From: a virus
IMG/VR virus record: IMGVR_UViG_3300032164_000003
Coordinates: 27,089-91,088 of that record
Direction: 5' to 3' (one strand)
DNA: 64,000 bases
Shown: positions 1-7,111 of the stretch, one piece after another
How the letters are laid out: each line of letters starts with the position of its first letter
How positions within the stretch are numbered: position 1 is the stretch's first letter
Notes under the pieces: generated by a model
The model's input: only the letters and a program-made list of their open reading frames with translations
What the model was told of the DNA's origin: nothing
The model's database searches: none
Translations under genes and position numbers: made by a program

Positions 1-351
1 GGACCATGTACGGCCTTCCTTGTCTTCCTCGTCCTCCAGCTTGATCATTACAACTGCTTTCAAGCACTTTTCCAGGTCAATCTCTTCCTTCGTTACATCC
101 AAGCCGCAGGCGCGCGCCCACTTGTATAGCTTAGATAGCTCGGAGAACTTAGCAGAGGTTAATCCTGTAACCCTTACCTTGCCCTCTAGGGGCTTGTCTT
201 CGTTGGTGGCATTCTTTACCAGGAAGGTCCACTGATAGAAGGTGCCATCATCGAACTTACCGCCGGATTTCTCCTCAATGTTTGCTACCACAGCCTTGTA
301 CTTTCCTTCATCCACGTGCACGTTCTGCGTCTTCTTGATCTTCATTGCCAT
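1..351 (-). CDS. Small phage protein of unknown function, 3' end outside window
   Basis: The frame opens at ATG 351, nine bases after a GGAG (364-361), and continues for 117 codons to the left edge without a stop, so the C-terminus is missing. The visible part is charged and soluble, beginning MAMKIKKTQNVHVDEG, with a central stretch FYQWTFLVKN and a TGLTSAKFSELSKLYKW segment. Its layout (short beta-rich start, then a lysine/tryptophan-rich helix) resembles small phage proteins often found beside recombination genes, possibly DNA binding, but I cannot name a family. It is the last visible member of the leftward operon containing recA; the stop codon of the preceding gene overlaps its ribosome binding site. 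Confidence 0.75.
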   Translation of the reverse strand, partial: MAMKIKKTQNVHVDEGKYKAVVANIEEKSGGKFDDGTFYQWTFLVKNATNEDKPLEGKVRVTGLTSAKFSELSKLYKWARACGLDVTKEEIDLEKCLKAVVMIKLEDEEDKEGRTWS

Positions 352-363
352 GTTACTGTTCTC

Positions 364-945
364 CTATCTGTGGGTTACTTGTTCAAGAGACAATGCTTTT
401 ACTTGTTTACCTAGCGTAGTCAGTACCGATGTCAAATCCTTTTTCTTGGTTTCTATCATAAGCATGAAGCTCTGCGATTCGTCCAACTTGTCTTGGAATT
501 TTCTTAGTGTCCGTCTCTCCTTCCCAACTGCATTCTTTACTGCCGCAGTTGCTTTCATGTTCGTCATTTCTGCAATATCTTCCCTTCCCAGCAATCTGTA
601 TTCTTTGTCCTCTATGTAGCCATCCATAAGATTTACTAGCCGCTTCCATCTGGAATGATTGTCTATCGCGTTTACCTCTATAGCGGTAACCCGTGATGAC
701 CATGATTGCGCAATTGCATAAAGCTTGTTTATTGACGATAGATCCTTGAAATCTGGGCTGTGCGGAAGCTCTACAAGATATCCCTGTATCTCGTCTTTCT
801 CGGACCGGTAATTTGGGCATGCTGACTTAGCAATCTTATACTCTTCCTTGATCAAGGATACCTTGTCCTTTTCGTTCATGTCCTCTGGATCGTCGCTAAG
901 AGTGGCATCCATGGGCTTTTTCTTTACAACCATTTTACTACTCAT
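364..945 (-). CDS. Hypothetical protein, 193 aa
   Basis: Not recognised. It is a soluble, highly charged, largely helical protein. The N-terminus is lysine-rich (MSSKMVVKKKP) and followed by an acidic patch; the last third has alternating charged residues that could form a coiled coil. ATG 945 is preceded by GAAGG with a six-base spacer. Its start overlaps the stop of the 97-aa gene upstream by eight bases, so it is translationally linked to the recA operon. A DNA-metabolism accessory role is only inferred from position. Confidence 0.7.
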   Translation of the reverse strand: MSSKMVVKKKPMDATLSDDPEDMNEKDKVSLIKEEYKIAKSACPNYRSEKDEIQGYLVELPHSPDFKDLSSINKLYAIAQSWSSRVTAIEVNAIDNHSRWKRLVNLMDGYIEDKEYRLLGREDIAEMTNMKATAAVKNAVGKERRTLRKFQDKLDESQSFMLMIETKKKDLTSVLTTLGKQVKALSLEQVTHR

Positions 946-1231
946 CTAGCACCTTCTCTGCATCTCGCTCATTTTGCTGGCTTTGTACGGCATGTTTTAT
1001 TCCTAAAAGTATTTCCTTAATAACCGCATCAAGTTTTATTGCCCGTCGAATGTCTGTTTGCGTGGCAAGATACGCAGCCTTCGCTAAATTCTTATCGATC
1101 AGATCTGCATCCTCTTTCTTTATAGCGCCGTCTGTATCTTCTGCATATTGTGTTCCGAAACTTACCGAGGCTATATCACCGTTTGGAAACTTATGAGAAA
1201 AGGTTGCATCGAAATGTTTCTCAATCTTCAC
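938..1231 (-). CDS. Hypothetical protein, 97 aa, GTG start
   Basis: Not recognised. A short acidic protein (MKIEKHFDATFSHKFPNGD) with a beta-type N-terminal half followed by a helical, alanine-rich C-terminal half. The frame opens at GTG 1231 after an AAAGGGC stretch and overlaps the end of recA by eleven bases, a coupling that makes a real gene likely. Similar small proteins commonly sit in phage recombination operons, but nothing in the sequence assigns a reaction. Confidence 0.65.
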   Translation of the reverse strand: MKIEKHFDATFSHKFPNGDIASVSFGTQYAEDTDGAIKKEDADLIDKNLAKAAYLATQTDIRRAIKLDAVIKEILLGIKHAVQSQQNERDAEKVLDE

Positions 1232-3287
1232 TGGTTGCCCTTTCTATCTTTATATCGGCAATGATAGACTCGTAGGTGTCTCGGTTTTCTTTCAGCACTG
1301 TTATAGCCCCAACCTTGCCCTTACCTAGCAAGTCACCCTTGTAATAATACTTCGTTCCTCGGAGTTCTACGATATCTTTTTCTTCGGCCATAGCAAGTAG
1401 TTCTGCTTCTTTACTAAAGCCGCTGCCAAATATAAGGTCTGTTTGGATCACCTTGAATGGGGGAGCAAGTTTATTCTTTACGATCTTTACCTGAACGCGG
1501 TTTCCCACAATCTTTTCCTTTAGTTTCAGGCTTCCTATACGCCGAATGTCCACGCGAACACTGGCGTAGAACTTTAGCGCGTTGCCGCCGGATGTCGTTT
1601 CTGGATTGCCAAACATTACTCCAATTTTGTGCCGTACTTGATTAATAAAGATGGCCAGCGTCCCAGTCCGCGCGACAGGTGTACTTATTTTACGCATGCC
1701 TTGGCCCATCAACCTGGCCTGTGCGCCCATCTGGGCATCACCCATGTTTCCGTCAATCTCAGACTGTGGAGTGAGCGCGGACACAGAGTCAATGACCGCG
1801 ACGTCGAACTTACCAGAAGAAACAGCCATCTCAAAGATTTCTAGGGCCTGTTCCCCAGAGTCCGGCTGACTGATAACAAGCTTTGCCGGGTCTACCCCAA
1901 TCTTCATGGCAAGATTCATATCTAATGCATGTTCTGCATCGATAAAGATAGCTTGTCCACCTGCTCTCTGCGCCTCCGCGATGCAATGGAGAGCTAGCGT
2001 AGTATTATGTGTGACTATAAAATCGTCTGTAATGTAAAGGTGGTCAGGATCGTCTATTAATATGCAGCTGGCTTCTTTTTTTCCAACTGGAATTATGTCT
2101 GTTATCCACCTATTTAAGTAGTCACACTTTGCAGTACTTCTGTTATTAAGAAGTACATTTTTCTTCCTGGACAAGCGGAAGGGCATTAGATTATGGGGAA
2201 GCATGATTATAATACGATACGCTCGCTTACCCGAAACACACGCCCCGGCTTTTATGTAATGTGTTTTCTTTGTGGCTACATTTACTTTACCGCCTAAACT
2301 GCGTACGATATGTGTTACACCATCTTTTAACCATGGGCTGGTAGTAATGTACTCTAGCGATTGATGCGCCTTGCAAATGTGCCCATCAGTGTCAAGGAGC
2401 CCCTGTAATACTGCAAGGCGATCTTCTACTGAGGAGTACAAATAACAATCTGGTATAAACTTAACTGGGGATGTATGATTGTGTAAGTTTAATTCCTCTA
2501 GTATATTTCTTAGTGGTGCCTTTTCGTGCGATCTTGTTTTTTTTGATATACTGTAATCATACTTAGACACCTGGGTTACTTTTTGATTAGTGCTCATTGC
2601 ATAATCTACTATGGCGTCCACAATTTCTGCATCTGTGGTGCTCATTCTGATTGTAGCATTTCTAAAACAACCATCACCAAGTAGCAAGCCAAGTATATAT
2701 GGATCTAATGGCAACTCCTTTTTCGGAAAATTTATAGGTGACACCATTGGAATATAGTATTTAAATCTGTCGGTTAACTTAAAATCGATCATTAGTTCGG
2801 TAAGCGGTAGAACGCGCCACAAATCATTTTCTTTATCATCCCAAGTTTGAACGGCCCACAGGTGATCTCTACAGCATTCTGTGCTGCTTCCATCAGAGAA
2901 AACAACTTTGAAAATTTCTTTTTCTCCCTGCGGAAATACACCAAGTACTACTGATGGCTTTCCGCTAGAAGAAAATACGATGCTTCCTGGAAACAGGTCC
3001 CTTATAGTTTTCCACCCACGCGGAGTTAGCACCTTGGAATCTAGCGGTTGCGCTTTTCCACCCCCCTCAGGTCCGTATATTTCTACGATCCTGCCTCGCG
3101 GGAACCCGCCGATTCCTAGGGCCTCGTCAACCCAAAACGAACCGGTAGATATTACATCCACTCTCTCTGTGGACATATCATCCATTTTACGAACGCATGC
3201 TTTACCATGCTTCTTTTGAATCTCGTACAGGATTTCATCGATGGACTTATCTGTGAGATCTGCCTTTGGTACTCTCTTTTTTGCCAC
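1221..3287 (-). CDS. recA: RecA-type recombinase interrupted by a P-loop intein
   Basis: The host protein is a complete RecA of about 338 residues after removal of a 350-residue intein. Residues 72-78 are GPEGGGK, the first part of the Walker A loop; the loop resumes with TTLALH at residue 429. Further RecA signatures are AIFIDAEHALD, the Walker B stretch DVAVIDSVSALTP, and the L2/DNA-binding segment FGNPETTSGGNALKFY. RecA forms an ATP-dependent filament on single-stranded DNA and drives strand exchange. I chose GTG 3287, preceded by AAAAAAGGAG, rather than ATG 3341, because the longer frame would overlap the polymerase gene and has no good ribosome binding site. Splicing must happen before ATP can be bound, because the intein splits the P-loop. 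Confidence 0.95.
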   Translation of the reverse strand: MAKKRVPKADLTDKSIDEILYEIQKKHGKACVRKMDDMSTERVDVISTGSFWVDEALGIGGFPRGRIVEIYGPEGGGKAQPLDSKVLTPRGWKTIRDLFPGSIVFSSSGKPSVVLGVFPQGEKEIFKVVFSDGSSTECCRDHLWAVQTWDDKENDLWRVLPLTELMIDFKLTDRFKYYIPMVSPINFPKKELPLDPYILGLLLGDGCFRNATIRMSTTDAEIVDAIVDYAMSTNQKVTQVSKYDYSISKKTRSHEKAPLRNILEELNLHNHTSPVKFIPDCYLYSSVEDRLAVLQGLLDTDGHICKAHQSLEYITTSPWLKDGVTHIVRSLGGKVNVATKKTHYIKAGACVSGKRAYRIIIMLPHNLMPFRLSRKKNVLLNNRSTAKCDYLNRWITDIIPVGKKEASCILIDDPDHLYITDDFIVTHNTTLALHCIAEAQRAGGQAIFIDAEHALDMNLAMKIGVDPAKLVISQPDSGEQALEIFEMAVSSGKFDVAVIDSVSALTPQSEIDGNMGDAQMGAQARLMGQGMRKISTPVARTGTLAIFINQVRHKIGVMFGNPETTSGGNALKFYASVRVDIRRIGSLKLKEKIVGNRVQVKIVKNKLAPPFKVIQTDLIFGSGFSKEAELLAMAEEKDIVELRGTKYYYKGDLLGKGKVGAITVLKENRDTYESIIADIKIERATSED
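2004..3053 (-). mobile_element. Class 3-type intein with LAGLIDADG endonuclease in RecA
   Basis: 350-residue in-frame insertion (residues 79-428 of RecA) between the K and T of the P-loop. It begins with Ala (AQPLDSKVL) and not Cys or Ser, and ends VTHN before extein Thr. It shows the three residues that define class 3 inteins: Trp in block B (DHLW, intein position 66), Cys in block F (ASCILID, position 330) and Thr just before the terminal His-Asn (position 348). Two endonuclease motifs, LGLLLGDG and LQGLLDTDG, mark a dodecapeptide (LAGLIDADG) homing endonuclease, so the element is probably mobile. In the known class 3 mechanism the block F Cys replaces the missing N-terminal nucleophile. 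Confidence 0.92.
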
Positions 3288-3300
3288 GGTGCGCTCCTTT

Positions 3301-6300
3301 TTATAATTCAACGACTTCCAAAGTTCCCAGTGTGGTTCCAATCTCGAAGTCCAGTTTCATCTTGCACAAAAACCCAGGAAAAGCAGTCGCGACAACTTTA
3401 TTCATAACATTGATCAAAGATTCTTCCTGTCCCTTTTTTACTTGAATCACATTAGCGTCGTGAATGGTTGTCATAGGATAACAAGTTATACCTTCTTTCT
3501 TTGCTAACCGAAGGGTCATTACCATGTAGTGATTATTCATATCAGAGGCGAGCCCTTGGATTGGACTATTCCGAGCTTGGCGCTCTGCTTCTGCCTGCAC
3601 CATCTTGTCATAACTGTCGATCTCTGGTAGCCTTCTAATACGACCCATCCATGTTTTAACTGTCTTGTATTCATGCGCCTGCTGCACTTGCTTATCCAAC
3701 CAAATTGAGGCGTCAGGATACTTTTGGAAGAATAGATCGCGCACTGCTTCTGCCTCGTCCTCAGTTATCCCGTATTGTTTAGCAATGGCCTTTACACCAC
3801 GCCCATACATTAATCCAAACACGCAATCGAGTGTATAAAAACCATTGGCTACCATAACCTTATCACCTGTTGTAACAAAGTCGTACACAGGCAATTTACC
3901 AATATGTTTTATCGCAGTTATTTTAACAGAATAAATATTATTTTTTACCAATGTGTCTATTGTACTGTTAATCCCAAAACAATACTTCCTTAGAAAAGAA
4001 TGTGTTAATTTCTTTCTGATTTTAATTCCATACCGTACATCACAATTAGTATGGTGTGTCCGATAAAATTGGTTAACATTATGCAAAAACTTCCTTCCAC
4101 GATTCTGTCTAGGGTATGCCCATCCTTTTGGTACATGCACACCAACCGTGTCCACCAACAGTGCCAATTCGTCAGTATTGGTGATTTGTATATTGTAAAA
4201 TACGCGTCCATGGTTTGGGTGTTCAATAGCTATTTTGGGATATATGCCAAACCCACGTAACAATAAACACAGGGCGTCACATGTGTCTCGGCAAACAGTT
4301 CCAGCGCATGCCCTGTCCCATTTAAACGTGCCGTCCCCCAAAAAGTATCCTTGTAAAAAGGCTTTTTGAACATCCGTTGGAGACATAATAATCTTGTCTG
4401 GAAATGTTTTAAATCCTTTCTTATTTCCTGGAGTCATTCCAAGGTACTTCAAAAATTCAACAAACTCTAAGGAGGTTACAGCCCAAGTAACAAGGCCATT
4501 ACGTTTGTCAATATATCGCTTAACTCTGGCACCAAATATTTTTTTGCTCAAAACATCAATCATGTTCACAAATTTGCCCTTTTGACACCACCGTACATAA
4601 ACATGTCTAGTCCTGGTATTTATAGAGCCCTCTGCCAAAATAAAACCCAACAGGTACCCTAATTCCGGAGTTAGTACCCAGCGCCTAAAGATAGGCTTGA
4701 AAGATGTTCTTCTGTCGCCTACAAAACTCCAAGTAATGTACTTCTTTTGTTTGTTCCGTGGTGTGCAAGATAATATGTAGTCCCCATTGGATAGTTCAGA
4801 TAATTTCTTAGTGATCACATTACCATGTACATCGATTACATAAAATGGGTGATTGGCTGTACATTTTATGCTGCCACATTCAGTGTCCACCAAATAAACA
4901 TTGTCTAGTTTAGTAACTGTTTTCAGAACAGTTTGGCGACGATTAAGATGATCTAAAACAATATCGCCCTTGTTAATACTGTTTATCTGTCTTAGACCGA
5001 CACTTGTAGGTATCCAGGTATCCCCCGAAACACAATTTTTCGCGGCGGTGCGTTGTTCCTTTGTGACAGCATCCTCCGTTGTGCCAAATATCTCTGCAGC
5101 AATCTTGCGATGGATGTCCAAGCCTGCTTCAATATCTGCGATCATCTGTGCATCTTCAGAATAGTGCGCCCAGCACCGGAACTCTGCTTGGGCAAGGTCT
5201 GACTTTACTATGGTCATCCCCGGATCTGCCAAGAAGCATTCTTTCAAATCAGCTGCGTTTCTAGGGATGTTTTGGAAGTTGGGGTTTTGACTAGCGATAC
5301 GACCAGTTACAGTGCGGTGCTGCATATACCCGGGGTGCACGCGTCCATCAAACTTTGACTTACTGTAAATAGACTTAATGTAAGTTGAAAGGAACTTGGT
5401 CAATTGCCGGTATTCTATAATCTGCTTTGCCAGATTTACATTATCTTCGCTAGCAAGGAGCTTTAATGTTTCTTCGTTAGTGCTATAGTCCCCTTTTCCA
5501 GTTTTATTTTCTGTTTCAAGCCCCATCATGTCAAAGAATATCTCTCGTAATTGCTTAGTAGACCCCGGGTTGAAGACCCAGTCATCTTCTTTTATTCTAA
5601 TCTTAGTGTAATCTGAAGCACAGGGAAAGCGCCCGCGCAATGTTTTAGATTGTTCCCACTTCGCCTCTAACATCTTGGAGGCGCGCATGTAGCGGATCTT
5701 CTGGTATTTACCTACTTCTTTATTCTCCATTATCGCAGCTAGGGCATTCCGAACCTTTGCAGTATATTTTTTACCAAGCTTCTTTAGCTTTTTGCGATCA
5801 ACGAGTATGCCGTGATACTCCATCTTTAGCAGAACCCATAATGTAGGGATCGTGTATGTGTTATAGAAATCTAGAAGGTTTTGCCGGAGCAATTCTTTTC
5901 TGAATTTTATAAACAAGCGGAACGTTGCGTCTCCGTCGCACTGGGCGTACGAGGAAAGTATAGAATAAGGAATGCGACTATATGTATAGTCATCCTTATT
6001 TATTTTATTCTTCTTCATGTCCTCTTTTTTGAAGTCTTCTAAATCTACCCAATACTCTCCCATGTCTAGATAGCGTAGAGTTAGCGTATCCAGTGACTTG
6101 TCTCGAAGATTTTCATTGAGTAAAGCAATCGCAGGTAGACAGTCAAAGATCGGATTCTTTACTCTTATCCCATTCGCGAGCAAAACCTGTATATCAAACT
6201 TAAGGTTATGTCCTACCTTGAGCTTCCCTTTAGCAGCAAGTATTCTTTGCAAACGATCCAGTTGTTGTGGTGTAAGTCTGTCCCAGCGGATAGTTACACC

Positions 6301-7035
6301 GAGCCCAATCGTCCAAGAAAATGATATAAGTAGTATTTTTGCGTCGTGTGGATTTAGTGATGTTGTCTCTAAGTCGAAAGCGAATTCATCGGCTCGTTCT
6401 AGAGCACGCAATACCGCATTTATTTGCTCCGGTGTCTTTGCATCGATATGTCTTGTCTGTACCTTGTCTTTCGCTCCCTTAACTTCCCCGTGCGCAGTCG
6501 ATTCTCTCTTTATTATTTCCAGACCCTTTTTAAGATCTGCCTCGGCAGAAGGATTTCTTAGAACATACGCAGGATGTACAACTGGCACTACCTTGACGTT
6601 GAATTCCTTACTGAATAGAACATTGTTCTGTATCTTAGTTATTCCTGTGCGTTTAAGGACTGCGTCAAGAGCTATATTCCCAATAACTCCAATTACATTT
6701 GGTTTGATCTTATTTATTTCAGCTATCAGATATTCTCGGCAAAGTGCTATTTCTAGCTTTGCTGGTTTCTGATTTTCATCCGGAGTCGCACACTTTATGG
6801 CGTTAGTTATATAAACTTGATCGCGATCTATGCCGACCTCTGCGAATAAGTCGGTAAGAACCTCACCGGACGCCCCAATGAATGGGATTCCTTTCCGATC
6901 TTCTTCCTGCCCCGGCGCTTCTCCTATAAACATTATCTTAGCGTCGGTCGGCCCAACACCGCGCAGTTTAGGAGAACAAATGTCAGCTGATTTGCGGGTG
7001 CACTTCTCAGAACAACCATGACGTGGATCTGCCAT
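3301..7035 (-). CDS. Uracil-DNA glycosylase-like / 3'-5' exonuclease / family A DNA polymerase fusion with intein
   Basis: Three domains. Residues 1-180 resemble family 4-type uracil-DNA glycosylase, with GEAPGQEED (38-46), PFIG, HPAYVLR (154-160) and cysteines at 8, 12, 20, 82 and 99 that could hold an iron-sulphur cluster. Residues 217-385 are a DnaQ-like exonuclease: DLE (221-223), GHNLKFD (275-281) and YAQCD (363-367). The polymerase domain follows: TGRIASQNPNFQNIP, motif A SDLAQAEFR with Asp613, motif B RTAAK (Lys666) continuing as VFGLMYG after an intein, and motif C IHDA (Asp1193). Family members usually have HDE in motif C; here the Glu is Ala. Similar glycosylase-polymerase fusions are known in SPO1-like phages. 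This is the likely replicative polymerase. ATG 7035 lacks a clear ribosome binding site but has TATAAT just upstream. Confidence 0.95.
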   Translation of the reverse strand: MADPRHGCSEKCTRKSADICSPKLRGVGPTDAKIMFIGEAPGQEEDRKGIPFIGASGEVLTDLFAEVGIDRDQVYITNAIKCATPDENQKPAKLEIALCREYLIAEINKIKPNVIGVIGNIALDAVLKRTGITKIQNNVLFSKEFNVKVVPVVHPAYVLRNPSAEADLKKGLEIIKRESTAHGEVKGAKDKVQTRHIDAKTPEQINAVLRALERADEFAFDLETTSLNPHDAKILLISFSWTIGLGVTIRWDRLTPQQLDRLQRILAAKGKLKVGHNLKFDIQVLLANGIRVKNPIFDCLPAIALLNENLRDKSLDTLTLRYLDMGEYWVDLEDFKKEDMKKNKINKDDYTYSRIPYSILSSYAQCDGDATFRLFIKFRKELLRQNLLDFYNTYTIPTLWVLLKMEYHGILVDRKKLKKLGKKYTAKVRNALAAIMENKEVGKYQKIRYMRASKMLEAKWEQSKTLRGRFPCASDYTKIRIKEDDWVFNPGSTKQLREIFFDMMGLETENKTGKGDYSTNEETLKLLASEDNVNLAKQIIEYRQLTKFLSTYIKSIYSKSKFDGRVHPGYMQHRTVTGRIASQNPNFQNIPRNAADLKECFLADPGMTIVKSDLAQAEFRCWAHYSEDAQMIADIEAGLDIHRKIAAEIFGTTEDAVTKEQRTAAKNCVSGDTWIPTSVGLRQINSINKGDIVLDHLNRRQTVLKTVTKLDNVYLVDTECGSIKCTANHPFYVIDVHGNVITKKLSELSNGDYILSCTPRNKQKKYITWSFVGDRRTSFKPIFRRWVLTPELGYLLGFILAEGSINTRTRHVYVRWCQKGKFVNMIDVLSKKIFGARVKRYIDKRNGLVTWAVTSLEFVEFLKYLGMTPGNKKGFKTFPDKIIMSPTDVQKAFLQGYFLGDGTFKWDRACAGTVCRDTCDALCLLLRGFGIYPKIAIEHPNHGRVFYNIQITNTDELALLVDTVGVHVPKGWAYPRQNRGRKFLHNVNQFYRTHHTNCDVRYGIKIRKKLTHSFLRKYCFGINSTIDTLVKNNIYSVKITAIKHIGKLPVYDFVTTGDKVMVANGFYTLDCVFGLMYGRGVKAIAKQYGITEDEAEAVRDLFFQKYPDASIWLDKQVQQAHEYKTVKTWMGRIRRLPEIDSYDKMVQAEAERQARNSPIQGLASDMNNHYMVMTLRLAKKEGITCYPMTTIHDANVIQVKKGQEESLINVMNKVVATAFPGFLCKMKLDFEIGTTLGTLEVVEL
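3826..5034 (-). mobile_element. Class 1 intein with LAGLIDADG endonuclease in DNA polymerase motif B
   Basis: 403-residue insertion (residues 668-1070) between RTAAKN and CVFGLMYG of motif B, the dNTP-binding helix. It starts with Cys (CVSGDTWIPT), has a block B TANH and the endonuclease motifs LGFILAEGS and LQGYFLGDGTF. The C-terminal block reads VMVANGFYTLD before extein Cys1071. Standard inteins end in His-Asn; here both positions differ (Leu-Asp). Terminal Asp is rare and the missing penultimate His would be expected to slow the last cleavage step, so splicing may be slow, conditional or assisted by other residues. Boundaries were set by aligning the flanks to bacterial polymerase I motif B. 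Confidence 0.9.
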
Positions 7036-7041
7036 GGTTGT

Positions 7042-7048
7042 ATTATAC
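7042..7048 (-). promoter_or_regulatory. TATAAT box immediately upstream of the polymerase gene
   Basis: Read on the minus strand this is GTATAAT, a perfect -10 hexamer ending six bases before ATG 7035. A transcript starting seven bases downstream would begin at the ATG itself, giving a leaderless message, which fits the absence of a ribosome binding site. No -35 hexamer is visible. The gap between this gene and the sigma-like gene upstream is only 76 bases. Confidence 0.4.
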
Positions 7049-7111
7049 TTGAAGGCTTGGAAGTTTTTGGGAGCTTATAGAACTATTAGCGGAAGGATCA
7101 GCTTGCGGGTC

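Noticed and set aside
6098-6772. Plus-strand frame of 224 codons in the polymerase gene
   Set aside because: Antisense to the exonuclease and glycosylase domains, which are well supported.
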